A stretch of DNA of 64,000 nucleotides from Ostrinia nubilalis (lineage: Eukaryota > Arthropoda > Insecta > Lepidoptera > Crambidae): assembly GCF_963855985.1 (NCBI RefSeq), contig NC_087090.1:13018501-13082500 (forward strand). The letters are read 5' to 3'. The notes under the pieces are model-generated. The model searched no databases. It was given only the letters and a program-made list of their open reading frames with translations, and was not told the origin of the DNA. Made by a program: the position numbers and the translations under genes. Below, in pieces: positions 10,937-22,973 of this stretch; within the stretch, counting starts at the first letter, position 1; the number at the start of each line of letters is the position of its first letter.

Positions 10937-13900
10937 ATGTAACAAGTAGAGTCCAAAAAAAGGTACCCATACCTGCTGTTTAACGATTTTTTTAAAACCA
11001 TCATGCTACTGGCCACATCCAGCGCGGTGACCAGACGTAGCTATTTCGAAACTTTCTAATACCTAGTTCATCAACAAATTCATTATGTCGTAAAACCGTG
11101 TGCGAGACCGAAATATCGCGGGACTCGTAAAACCGCTCGTAAAGACGTTTGTTTACTAATTCGAGTGGGGCAGGTGGGGCGGACCGCGAGGGATGCTGCT
11201 AATAATAATAGTGCACAAATAAAATGTAAAGGGACAGCCGAAGACCGAAGACGTCGGCCAAGTCGGTGATAGTGTAAAGTCGGGTCGTTAATAAGTAGAA
11301 GTTGCGGCCTCCAAATTGCCTCCTCCGCAGGTCGCAACTTTTAATGAGGCGAAATTCCCAGTCGGCGTCGCCTTAACGCAACCTGTTCGTTAGCGCAAAA
11401 ACGGGCCACGCTAACACGCGATTAGAATACACCCCCGGCGCCGGGGCACACTGGGCGCGATCTGATTTCTTCTGGGACAAAATATTCAATAAATAAATAC
11501 AAATTATTGTACATGTATCTTTGTGTTTAATTGCAAGAAAAACCAAACAAAATATGCTCTGAAACCTACGGATGATGGCATTAATAAAGGATAGCAAATC
11601 GGTCCTATCTTAGTAGTAGTAAGCTGCGTCTTGCAACAAAAATCTACATGGTATATGCTGAATTTACATTAATCAATATTATCCAGAATCTCTTCCAGGA
11701 ACTGTCACATTAGTTTTCATTTAGTTTATAAAATTAATGAAAGCTCGTCGACGACATTCCTAACATCAAAAACAAAGCTTGCCCATTTCCTAATTAATTC
11801 ACGTTCCTTCTAACTAACGTTAGAACACATTTTGGATGGACGCCAAATCAAAATTTATACATTTCAATAAAAAATGCGTTAATGTCGTCCATGGGAAATT
11901 CCAGGTCATGTCGTAATAAATTCAAATATTTTGATATCTTTTTATTGGCATAAATATTTAACTGCTGTAAATCCTTGTTGGATTTATTTTTGTGTATTGT
12001 AATAAATAATTCTGAAATCGTAACTAATGTGTATTTAAGTCATAAAAATTGTTTCTATGAATCTTGTGCTATTTTTTATCATGAATAATGTTTTAAATAC
12101 GAGTACAACAGATTAGCATCTAAACCTCTTACTTCCATATTAAAACATTGTCAATGACGTTTGGAAAATGTGATTTAATGTTACATATTTGTCTGTAATA
12201 CAATAATTATTGCCTTTTATATAATGAACGGGCCCCTATATTGTATCGGAAACGCATTGCGTAAAATCTAATTTTGCCAAGTTAGTCTCGTTCTTACAGC
12301 TTCCATAGCTCTGTGTGCCCAAACCCTAACCCGAAAAGATGGTGCCTCATTTGTGGCGGGCTCCTCTGTGTTGTTGTCACATTAGCGAATAACTGGGCGA
12401 CCAACTCCGCCGATACGTTAATGATGTCGACGGGACGTCTATTGCCGGGAAAAAATCGTTTGTGAGTTCGGCCGCGACTGTCTTCAATGATCGACTCCAA
12501 ATATTTCGAGTTAAGTCTAATTGGACCTCTAATGAGAAGGTCTTTTTATAGGCTTTGATTTAAAGTGTATCATGAACAGCTTGAGAATACTCCCCTTAAG
12601 AGTTTTAAATAGAAGCTTTGATTAATAATGTATGATCCGAGTATGGTTTTACATTCAATTAGGTTTTCACCTGAGGGCCACACACAGAGCTTAATATTGC
12701 GATGTGATATTTTTCCTATAGAGAAGTAGAGAAAGCGAAAGGTCGTAGTGTCGTAGACACTTTCCCGACCATTTTTTCTAAGTTGACTCCACGTTGTGTT
12801 AGCTCTACGTCAACTAATGTCACGTGGTTTTTAACATTAGTCATTTCGGGCTATTTACCGCTACATATTTATTATATCTTCAGACTATGTCCAGATTGAT
12901 ATCGCTTTGTTTTTCCCAAGAATTTATCCACCTGTGTTAAAATCTCAAATACACTGAAAGAAATTAACTCCATGTTTATTCATAGCCGCGATTGTTCGCC
13001 GTAATCTGCCTCTGTATCTACTCGAAGCAGAAACTCATTTTTCAACTTCGTAAATTATCGGCCGATATCGGGCTATTTTCCAGCGCTACCTACCGTAATG
13101 AGGTTGTAAACAACACTGTCTAATTAAACTCCTTAATCGCGAAACTCAAACGGTAACCGCTTTTAAAACAAAACCTGGCAATTTTCGAGCGACCACCACG
13201 TAAATAGCCTTCGTTATATCGGCGCGGCGATCGCGGCTCATTACCTCCCCCCCTAATTAGGCCCCCTTCCTTCCGCACCCCCGCCGGGCTAGTCCCGCCG
13301 CCGGATTGTTTTCTAATAATTTCTTTATTTCCGTTCAGGTTCAACTTGTTACCCTCGTTCTTACAAATCGCTTACAAGTTGAACGTGATATCGAGATTTG
13401 GGATAGTGTTTAACCTTTGTTTCGTTTTGTCTTTGGTTAAAGATAGAAAGCATAATTCGCTTTTTTATACATATTTTTGTGTCTAAATACAATCTATAGC
13501 TATTCGCTTTATGTTAAAACTGTTTTCAATCCAATTACCTGCCATTGTACGACGCTAAATCAAGCGACAAAAATGTATATTTGAATGTGCTTTGCCTGTA
13601 CAAAATTTTAATTGAACCATCAATTAGTGTACTCTAATTATTTTAGGGAACCCTCCACTCGCTAATTAACCCTCAAAAACAAGCGTCTGATTGGTAGATC
13701 ATGTTATATGTCGTTAATCGATCCTCCGCGGAAGAAATTCAAATTGGCCCTCATTTCCTGCGCCCGCCACGAGAGGGCACCTGTATGCTGCATCCGGTGC
13801 GTCCAATTATTGGCTCTTTTACCCTGCAAGCCCTAACGATCGCTGGACACGCCGCAAAATTGAGATTGATTAATGACGTCATACTCGTAGCTCGCATGTA

Positions 13901-16900
13901 CCGGTGTACCGCATGACGGAAGCATACGAGCTCGCTCTACTTTTTGAAGAATTTTATTTCCTGTTTTCAAAACTTTACTTAATAAATAACCATAGGCTAC
14001 TTTATGGACTTACAATATTATCCTCCTCAGCATGGCCTTAATGCATAAGGCGTTTCAAGACCAATTTTTTTCGCTTATTTGAATGTAAAATCAAAAGACA
14101 ATTTTCACTTATTTGGAACGAGCAAATTGCCATTCGTGTTTTTAATACGTCGATTAAAATTCCATAGTACCTGCCACCTTTCTTTTTAAAGTTACAAAAT
14201 GTGTTATTAGCAATTTTAAAGGGCCAATAAATTTTCTACGCTTTCTACACTTACTGCGTACAAAAGCTTGCCTCACCCTTTCTTTGCTACGCGCTACGCC
14301 GTAGTAGCCATAAAAGTACTCTGCCGATTCACTTGTATGCTAGTCAGATTAAGCGATAAAATATAATATAATGGCAATAAAAAGTATATTCAGGTGTCTA
14401 ACAACACTAACACACGACATTCGACCAAAAATATTCCGAAATAAGGCTGTGCTCGACTAACAAACTCTAATGTTTTCACCCGTTAGACGACTCTACAAAA
14501 GAATACCAAACCTTATTTCAGTGTAGATAGATATTATTTTGGCGTGTATTTCAGGCTTTATTATGTCGCGAGATGAACGATAAGATCGTCTCAAGCGCGG
14601 ATCGGCACCTATTTATTTATTTATTTAATCAGTTTGAGCGACGGACAATGTGGTATTGTAAGCGCTGATTTATTGTCCTCGGCTGATCTATAATGGAGCC
14701 GATTCGTGTTTTATAAGCCAGATAAGGATGTGTTGTGTAATTTAATTGCTCGTTTAATAAGCCGGGATTAGGAAAAAATGTCTCCGTGTGTTTTATTCGA
14801 CTGAGTATTTTTTGTCGCACATTTCGCTCACCGTTTGACAGTGACAATTAATAAGATTAATAGAAAAATCTCACTTTTGCTCAGACTTCAAAAATAATAT
14901 GAAATGTCACAACAATGATACAATTAGAGGTTACACGGATTAATTACTCTGTAATTAGACGTTAATTAATAATACATTTTACTTAATTGTTTACAGAAGC
15001 AAACGTGCGCATGTGTGCTAAAACCAACACAAGAAAGTGAATACTTTTTAAAGAATGAAAAAGAAGCTTGTGTAAATTTAAAGCTGTAGTTCCACTAATT
15101 GACTGCATAACTAAACTAATAGTTGATTTCTTATAACTCTTTACTATTGCTAATTGATTAATAAAATCGTCTAATGCCACAATTTATAGCATCGATTCGC
15201 TACGCAATTAATTATGATAACAGCTTCTAAACGTCCGATATATCGTATCTACGCAGTATGTATAAATAGCATAAACACAGCTTTCCTCATAACTGCTCTC
15301 AGTTTTAATTGATACAGTTCTCACATACGTTTTTTGGTCGCACTTGAAAAGGAAGCAATTAATATTCACGCTCCACTAATTAGTAATAACGATGTTCGAT
15401 TAAAAATATTTTTTCACCCAATCAAGAGTAAAAATAAAATATTATGATCGTTTAATTAGCGTTCTTTAATAGTACAAATCGTTTCACGTGAAGGCGAGGA
15501 ATGAGGAATCTTAAGTGCTCAAACACATGTTTAAACCATAACTAAACTAAATTAAACTTTTAACTAGTCTTACTTAATTTATCTTCAAGACAATACGTTT
15601 AAATTTAAAGCACGCCGCACGTTATTGTGTAAATTATGCGGTTTTGCATTTAAATGGAACTATTGAGTTATTAGCATAGAAATGGCTTCGATGGTTAATC
15701 GGGGTGGTGTCAAAAATGTTTAATTAAAAAGATTGATGCTTACGGCAGAGCTAAGCACCAGAAGTACGGAGGAGTTGCAAACTTATCTAATTAGTTGGTG
15801 GGCGGGGGTTGGACGGGGGGGGGGGGGGGAGCAATTAGCGGTGATAGTCGATTAGCTCGTCGTACGAGTGCGGCTTTTGACAAATGTTTCGAGCGATACA
15901 TTATTATTATTTATTGCAGTTACACAAATTGCCTCAAATAAACCCGGGTTTAACGATATGGGAAATTGTTGATTTATTACACTGATACTCCTTTTTTGTG
16001 TTCGTTTTTTACTTTAATTAGCAATAATCGATGAAAATTGATTGAAATTCTGAGCATTTTCATAAAAACAATAAATCAAGCTGGCATTAATCAATGAGAA
16101 CCGACTAAAATTCTAAAATTATTTATTTTGATACGAAAAAATCAAGTGAATGTTTTTAAAACGGCTTTGACATCTGAAATAATTGTATTTTCATATAAAC
16201 TGACTAAAAATATTTTTATTTAGTAAGCACGTTTTATCCACGCCTAAAAATCAAAATAATGAATGTGCAGTAATTTCCTCTAACCATATTAAATAAATAA
16301 CCCAACCTAAAAAATCCGCCCTCTCATTATGACTTATAAACTGTAACAAGCTTTTACTTAGTAAGTACGACTACGAGTAAGTAGTGTACTAACTACACCA
16401 CAGAATAATTAATATGAGTACTTAGTAATAGTTAAAAAATCCAATTTATGAATTTTCAAAGTATGTACCTACATTAAGTAAAAGTTTCATAGAATACAGA
16501 CGACGACGACGTGTGTATATTTGTACATCAATAATTAATTAATAAAAAATATCTTGTTATAATAACATCAAGAAATCCTCGAATAGGCTATAAATAAGTA
16601 TAATATTATGAAAACAATATAATCGAGTCAGTTATTAGTACCTCTGCTAGGCCACTTTGAAAGATTGATTAGTGAAAGTTTTGTAATAAATTGGGGCCCG
16701 TAATGCTGAGATAATTAATTCTTAGCACAAGTTAATTGATATTGGTACTAGCAGTAATTAGAAAACTTGGAGCTCACCAACAAGTTTTACTAAATCATAA
16801 TTAAAACGATGTTTTATTATATTACGGCTTTTCGCAGCGCTTTGTAGATGAAATACAAAAATAATTTGCTTAGACATATTGTAGGCAATTTAAATTTTAA

Positions 16901-17569
16901 ATTAATTATATGAGATTTTATTATAGTGAATATTTGGAAAAGGGGTGTGCTAAATAGGTATTTATTTAATTTGTTGCATGTTGATTGGCTTCTACGAATT
17001 AAGTATGGGTAAGTACGTCCATAGTGAAAGAGGAATCGTGTTTTTAGGAAGTAGGTAGGTACATTAAAAGCCATTTTCATGAAAAAATCTCTAAAATTAA
17101 GAACTTACTAGTTTTATTTCGAGTAAGTAGAGAATTATTAATTCGAAGCCATTGTTGGTTAAACATGTACGTCGACATTGAAAGGTTTTCATTTCCTCAC
17201 AAGTCCAATAACTTTTTATTTATCAGTTTATTCTTTCGTGAGACCTACATATCTTGCCGTAACTAAATGCTACATACAACATAGTCTCGGGCAATAATTC
17301 CATCAAATTATTCCGAATGTAACCCTCCATTACCACCGGAGCATAAAAACTTATTAATTTAGGTACAATCGACAGCACATCAAGCTCTACATTTATAACG
17401 CAAAATAGCCCGTATTATAACAGTTTTAGATGCCACTGTGTATAGCTTCACCTGCTGTCGTCCGTACATCAGTGTGGTGGAACAGAACAAAACGTTACCA
17501 GCTCGCGGGTCGTTAACCCGGGATCATGATTACGTCATTACATTAAGCCATAGACAAGTAGTTATTACT
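10937..17569. other. Long gene-free stretch
   Basis: AT-rich, high-complexity DNA with frequent TAATTA/TTAATTA motifs. More GC-rich islands lie near 11160-11460, 12300-12490 and 13170-13310. I find no exon with a recognisable domain. The purine/pyrimidine asymmetry near 13120-13340 gives an arginine/glycine-rich minus-strand frame with no family resemblance. The only discrete feature is the poly-G run at 15815-15829. Confidence 0.4.
15799..15829 (+). repeat. 15-G homopolymer next to further G runs (possible quadruplex)
   Basis: Fifteen consecutive G residues occupy 15815-15829, preceded by GGGCGGGGG and GG within 16 bases. Such a tract can in principle form a G-quadruplex. The length of a homopolymer in an assembly should be treated with caution. 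Confidence 0.7.
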
Positions 17570-17771
17570 GTACCTCTAGTAGGAAAAACTTTCGAGTTCG
17601 TTTCGTTGCGTATTCAAAGTGTCATCGAAAAATTTTGTATGAAAAATTAAACAGCGCCCCCTATATTATAGCCGCCCTAGGGGGCGCTGTTTAATTTTTC
17701 ATACAAAATTTTTCGATGACACTTTGAATACGCAACGAAACGAACTCGAAAGTTTTTCCTACTAGAGGTAC
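17570..17771. repeat. Perfect 94-bp inverted repeat (long hairpin)
   Basis: Left arm 17570-17663 and right arm 17678-17771 appear to be exact reverse complements over 94 bases, with a 14-base loop (17664-17677). The inner ends read GCGCCCCCTA and TAGGGGGCGC. The arms contain CATACAAAATTTTTCGATG and a GAACTCGAAAG stretch. No coding signal is seen; the open frame at 17438-17650 simply runs into it. It may be a foldback transposon or a hairpin-RNA locus. Confidence 0.88.
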
Positions 17772-18069
17772 TGGTTATTAGCATGTTACAACTGTGATTA
17801 CTTATTTGGGAATGTCATTGTCTTATTGATAACTGTAATCAAGGCAATGCATGTTTGAGGATTGTCGGGGGCTAAGCAACCGTGGATGGGTAACCGATCT
17901 GATTAGTTTAGTGATGTTGACATGCTGATGAATCTTAATCGAGCCAATAATGGTAAACTGTGGGCCCTGTCCCAAGACTTAGGCTTGTAGAGTTAACAAT
18001 AAATAAGAAAACATAATGAAAGAAAAACATATTTTTCTTTCTTTCTTTCACAATTACAAGACCTATACA
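17772..18069. other. Gene-free DNA
   Basis: Non-coding sequence between the hairpin and the next MITE, with nothing assignable. Confidence 0.4.
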
Positions 18070-18071
18070 TA

Positions 18072-18271
18072 TACAGGGTGTTAGGTAAATGGCTATATGA
18101 GCCGACACTAGCCAATTATTTTAGTTTTCATACAAATCGAATTACATAAAATTTATTTTGTATGAAAATTTAAAAAAAAAGATCAAATTTCTGACTTCAC
18201 CATACCATTTATAGGCCCATGTTAATATGGGCTAGTGTCGGCTCATATACCCATATACCTAACACCCTGTA
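18072..18271. mobile_element. 200-bp MITE with TACAGGGTGTTAGGTA ends and TA duplication
   Basis: TACAGGGTGTTAGGTAAATG at the left and its near reverse complement at the right define the unit. The inner stretch TATATGAGCCGACACTAGCC is mirrored too. TA lies directly outside each end. A second internal dyad, CATACAAA/TTTGTATG, is present. It is inferred to be a Tc1/mariner-like non-autonomous element; its ends resemble the MITE at 1227-1406 only in CAGGGTG. Confidence 0.78.
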
Positions 18272-18728
18272 TATCTACTGGTATAACGCCTCTCATATTC
18301 TTGTATTTTTTTGTTATAAATAATGGGCTTATTATGTAACTTGTGTTAAAAATAAGGCTAAAAATGCGCTTGTTAAGTTCTTCCATTAATGAAGTATTTG
18401 AAATAATTGATACAAAAAGCAATGACACAATTACGCTGGACCTAAAGGCCGTACTAAGGCAAGGAATGTCTAGACTGCAAGCATTTTGCGATCAATGAAG
18501 CGTTTGAAATTGTTCTGAATTAATTCATTTATAAACAATGGGAGGGTGTGAATAAACCTTTATCAGAATGAAATCGCCTTAACACTTGTTTTTCTATTTC
18601 TGAATTGTTTTAAAGTGAGTTGAACTTCCATAAAAAGGTTTTTGTACAATTAATAGTAGATCACAATATTTGACTCTACATTTTTTACAATAGGTAATTC
18701 TAGTATTGTTTCTTGTTATAGCAGTCAT

Positions 18729-18840
18729 AGTATTTTTTTTTCCAGAAGAAAGAAGCTCTTGGCCGACATCAAAATGATGATCAGGCCGAAGATGGAAGCG
18801 AGCTTCGGAATCCTCAACCACAGAGGAATATACCTCCTCT
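18729..18840 (-). repeat. Interspersed repeat fragment (GAAGCTCTTGGCC family, copy 1)
   Basis: A T-rich start (TTTTTTTTTCC) leads into AAGAAGCTCTTGGCC, GATGATCAGGCCGAAGATGG, AAGCGAGCTTC and GGAATCCTCAACCACAGAGG. The same word order occurs at 35700-35822. The leading poly(T) suggests a retroposon lying on the minus strand. The family is common to moth genomes by my recollection but unnamed here. Confidence 0.6.
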
Positions 18841-18867
18841 ATGCGAACATTTCAAGTGTCTACCTTC

Positions 18868-18960
18868 TACGGTTCAAAAGATACAGCCCTGGGGCAACTG
18901 ACCCACAGACAGCGTAGCCTTGTATAGTGTCCCATTGGCACCCTTTTTCAGAACTTCATA
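18868..18960. repeat. Interspersed repeat fragment (GGTTCAAAAGATACAGCC type)
   Basis: The words ACGGTTCAAAAGATACAGCC, CCCACAGACAGCG and TGTCCCATTGGCACCCTTT, in this order, resemble a widespread lepidopteran repeat I know from memory. It is degenerate and non-coding. Confidence 0.45.
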
Positions 18961-18969
18961 AGGTCTATT

Positions 18970-20762
18970 TACCCCAATACCATGTAGAGTTTTCCCTACT
19001 TACAAATTGTTTTAAAATATCCTATAAAAAGCAATGACATTACCCTTTACCTGCGAAAGTCGGTGTTACGGCAGGAATGCCCTATCGTTGAGATCGCCGG
19101 CCCGCCCCTTACCACTTGTTAAGTTTTTCCACGCTAGTAATAGTTTCGCTAAGCGCCCGCCACTGGAGTAGAACAAGCATTTAATTAAAGGACGCTCACC
19201 TCGCATTAGTGATGGGACAGTTACACACTTTTGGGGCAAATGGAGGGGTTTTGTGTGAGTTAGTGTTGTCTGCTTTTCGATAGGGAAATAATTAGTTTTG
19301 TGATTTCATTACATTCTAATTTACCGCTTCGTAGTGCAGATTTATTCATTCACTGTACTGGAATGACTTTTTCGTGAATTATTTTTATTTTTGTGTTCAC
19401 ATCAAACATCTATGGTCTATGTAGTTTTAAAAGGTGCGATTTTGTTACAAAAAATATTTTATTGTTGTCTGACAAATTGTATGCTCTTTGAGCGGAACAT
19501 AGTGATACTACCTAATGTAATATGTCACCATTTTACCTATGATTCACAATAAATGATTTTGTATTTGTATTTGTACTGTTGCGCTGTCTACGAAACAGAC
19601 TTTGTCTTCAAAGAAAAAATGTAGCAATCAGGGACATGGTTTCATACTCGTAATTTTGCTCGTGTTGCGATCTCTCATCAACTAGGTACCTAACCGTATT
19701 TATAGCATTCAATACTTGATATTCTAGTCATGTACTAAGTAAAGTACCTACTCTACATTACAATATTTTTTTATAGTACTATAGTTTAAATACTCGAGTC
19801 ATCTTCCAGTACTCGAGTCCGGTCTCGCGCACACCCCCGGCCGATGTCGGTCGGCTCATCGCATGCGCCTTAATTAGTTCAGACCGCCCTAACGGGCTTA
19901 TTTTGTTTTTCTCGGATAATTTTTAATTAAACGCTTGATTAAAATGAAAGTTTGCGTAAGTACCGAGGAACAATCGAGCCAGAGTTTAGGATAATGAATT
20001 AATGGTGTTACTTTGCGCTTGCCGCTCGCTAGGGACTTAATTAAAAATCGCCGATAGAGTGTGTAGAGGGGAGTTTGAACGAGTTCGCGGAACTTAGTCC
20101 GGGCCTGTTGTTTTACTAGGTATGTCAATTTGAATACGAGATTGCTTCACGGTTGCCTGTTAACGGGTGTACGTACAGGCGTTTTTTTAACGTACCTAAT
20201 TGGTGCAATATTGATTGACAGTTTTATTGTAACACGACGACAAATCAAACTAAATACTGTAGCATTTTTTAAACAAAAACATTCACATTTTTGTGCAAAA
20301 ATTACATCACAAGATGACACAAAGTTTAGCTTGAAATCCGATTTCAGCAAATAATAATTTAAGCGGGTCCATTTCTTCCACCTGTACCTAAATCTTGTTT
20401 CAAAATAGGAAAGGGTTATAATATAGGTACGCTAGTCGCAGAGATATCTTAAATAATCCAATCAACTCTACAATAATGATTACTAAAATAAACTCTATCT
20501 ACATAACGAGTAAAAGTGTCTAGAAAGACCTCTTTATGGATACCGTGCGATAAAATGATGATCTAACGCTAACAATACCAACTTCATTAGAGCGATCAGA
20601 TTCAACCGCAACGGTTTGTGGTGTAATTTACAAGCATAGCGTTGATAGATGCTCGTATTTGTGGCCTAAGTTTAATAAGATTAAGAAACACAGACTGCAA
20701 GTGTGTTGAACTGTAGATTGATCATTTGTTAAGAGTATTAATTCTAATTGCACTGTCTATGT
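18970..20762. other. Gene-free DNA with one LINE-tail-like sequence
   Basis: The stretch ATTCACAATAAATGATTTTG with repeated TATTTGT (about 19545-19578) looks like the simple-repeat tail of a non-LTR element. Otherwise this is AT-rich, with no exon I can defend. Confidence 0.4.
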
Positions 20763-20764
20763 TA

Positions 20765-20815
20765 GGCTGGGTTGCACCATCTTACTTTAACTTTGATAAA
20801 AGTCAAAAATCTGAT
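20765..20815. mobile_element. MITE family 2, half copy (broken)
   Basis: GGCTGGGTTGCACCATCTTAC through AAAGTCAAAAATCTG matches the left half of the copy at 4438. The sequence then departs abruptly and no right terminus follows. The element is a deletion remnant. An open frame reading through it (20726-21037) is therefore unlikely to be a gene. Confidence 0.7.
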
Positions 20816-21212
20816 CGAGAATTGTTTAATGGATTTGAAATTATCCGACCAGCAGGAGTCTATGTGTATTTTTGCCTACAAATTTTCTTTATTTTATTTA
20901 CTTTCTCAATAAAATGTCCTATACCTAAAACTTCTTTCGTGGAAAGTATAGGTAGAGCTTTACAACTTCTGCACAACTTCGCCAGCAAGTGCGTCCCAAG
21001 GGAAAACAGGCGCCGATATCACTTAGAAAATCATTGACTTGTCAGCAACGGATCACTTGCTATAGAAGAGGGGAATGTCGGGCGTTTTGGAATGTCAGTC
21101 GCATGATGAAAAACAATCAACAATCAAGTGGGTGTAAGACATTTTCAACGTCAGGTTTGCCGATGTAGGTACTATGCTTTTTTTAACGCGTTCTTTTTCT
21201 TATTATATTATA

Positions 21213-21411
21213 CTAGCTGACCCGGCGAACTTTGTTCCGCCTTAATGGCAATAAATAAGCAGACTTTTTTTTAAATTTCGAACGGGATAAAAAGTATCCT
21301 ATGTACTTCTCCTGGCTCTAAACTACCTCCCTGACAATTTTCAGCTAAATCGGTTCAGCCGTTCTTGAGTTATAAGTGGTGTAACTAACACGACTTTCTT
21401 TTATATATATA
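21213..21411 (+). mobile_element. Truncated non-LTR (RTE-like) 3' tail, tandem copy 1
   Basis: CTAGCTGACCCGGCGAACTT begins a 199-bp unit ending AACACGACTTTCTTTTATAT. It includes TTCAGCTAAATCGGTTCAGC and CGTTCTTGAGTTATAAGTGG. By memory this is a 3' tail found in thousands of copies in lepidopteran genomes and usually attributed to RTE-type LINEs or their SINEs. It is directly followed by a second copy. Confidence 0.65.
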
Positions 21412-21606
21412 CTAGCTGACCCGGCGAACTTTGTTCCGCCTTAATGGCAATAAATAAGCTTTTCTTTTTTATTTCGAACGGGATAAAAAGTATCCTATGT
21501 CCTTCTCCTGGCTCTAAGCTACCTCCCTGACAATTTTCAGCTAAATCGGTTCAGCCGTTCTTGAGTTATAAGTGGAGTAACTAACACGACTTTCTTTTAT
21601 ATTATA
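21412..21606 (+). mobile_element. Truncated non-LTR (RTE-like) 3' tail, tandem copy 2
   Basis: This copy is nearly identical to the preceding unit and starts at the same base, CTAGCTGACCCGGCG. It differs by a few substitutions and a shorter T run, and ends in TATATTATAGATAG. Two head-to-tail copies with the same 5' truncation point suggest a local tandem duplication rather than two insertions. Confidence 0.65.
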
Positions 21607-21706
21607 GATAGAAGATGTAAAGACTAAAGAGTTCTATGTTCAAACTCATCAAATAAAAAATAAATAAGTCAATCGCTAAAGCAAGCGCCGTAAAGGATAC
21701 AATTAA

Positions 21707-21827
21707 GGCCGAGTTGCACCATCTTACTTTAACATTAACAAACGTCAAAAATCTGTCAAACTTCATACAAAAACACCGGTTATTGTTTTAGTTAGGTACG
21801 GTTAAAAAAAGCTGGTGCAACTGAGCC
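21707..21827. mobile_element. MITE family 2 copy
   Basis: GGCCGAGTTGCACCATCTTAC at the left and GCTGGTGCAACTGAGCC at the right are its degraded TIRs. The core has TTCATACAAAAACACCGGTTA. The flanking triplets (TAA and CAA) no longer match, so this is an older copy. Confidence 0.75.
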
Positions 21828-21829
21828 CA

Positions 21830-22973
21830 ATATATCAGACGCGGCGATTCACAAGCGGCAGCGGGAGCGGTAGCGGAGCGGGCGCATGTGTCATTAGCAA
21901 ATTCTTGGTTTGTCGGCGGCACGCGCCGCTAACGAGTTTCTTACTAACGACGTGCTAACTTGATACACCGCCGCAGTCGCCAGGGCTGCCAAATTAAATC
22001 TGAAAAAACGAATCCTCAAACGAGTGTTTTGACGTTTGAAAGTTTTCAAACCTCTTTTATGCAAAAAAACAGACTTAGCGTCTTTTGGCGACGCTGCAAT
22101 TTAGTAACCTTTTAAAATCCCTAAAGCTTTATTAAGAACTTTTAACTAAAACAAACTTTTTTAAAACATCGATACTAGAAAACAAAATGTACCTACCTAA
22201 TGATGACATAGTGAAAAACTAAAAGTTTAATTTTTCAATTAAGGTAGGTACGCAACTTTTAAAACATTAATGTATAAAATTATATTACAAAAATAAAGTA
22301 CAAGCTTTTTATAATTAAACTAAGCCTGTTCAACTCTTTCATTAGTGTAATTTATTTTCCATAATAATAATGTTCTCGCTAGCGTGTCTTAACCATTGTT
22401 ACTAATTAATGAAATTAAAATTTACCAGTATGGGCCTTGTAGTTATTAAAGCCTTGCTTATTTTTATTATTTCAACAATATCTAGATTGTGAAGGTCGTT
22501 TCTATGATAATCACATTTTACTTTGTTGTTTGTTGCCCGCTGCTTTTTTGATAAGGGTATTTCTTGGTTAAAATAGAGCCGAGTAACTGAAACTCAATTG
22601 AATCAATTTAAAACTCTCCTTATTGCTTACTTATGAAATGATCACACCAGAAATGGAGCCATGATGTTTTTAAGTAAATGAAATTGCTAAGCAAAGTGTC
22701 TTAGAGCTTTAGACAGTTGCTCTGGATATAGAAATATTATCGACTGTAATATAAGTAGACCGTACTCTCTCAAGCGTTCTCAAGCTAAAAATCTCAATTC
22801 AGGAACGACGGCTCGGTGTCTATGTTAGGTATTCGTCTTCATTCGTTCAGTTTCCATTAGAGCGAATATAGAAATAATTCCGAAAGATTCATAGCACAAT
22901 AGTCTATGAAAGTATTATCCCAAAGTAAGCGGTGTTACGTGTAAGCAAACACGATCTTGGAGCAACAAGTTAA
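21830..22973. other. Gene-free DNA
   Basis: A GC-rich patch at 21838-21985 (GCGGCAGCGGGAGCGG) is followed by AT-rich sequence. I see no exon. Confidence 0.4.

Noticed and set aside
13120..13344. Gly/Arg-rich minus-strand frame.
   Set aside because: It reflects a polypyrimidine-rich patch (CCCCCCC) rather than a protein family.
20726..21037. 103-codon open frame with a hydrophobic start resembling a signal peptide.
   Set aside because: It runs through a broken MITE copy and unremarkable AT-rich DNA.
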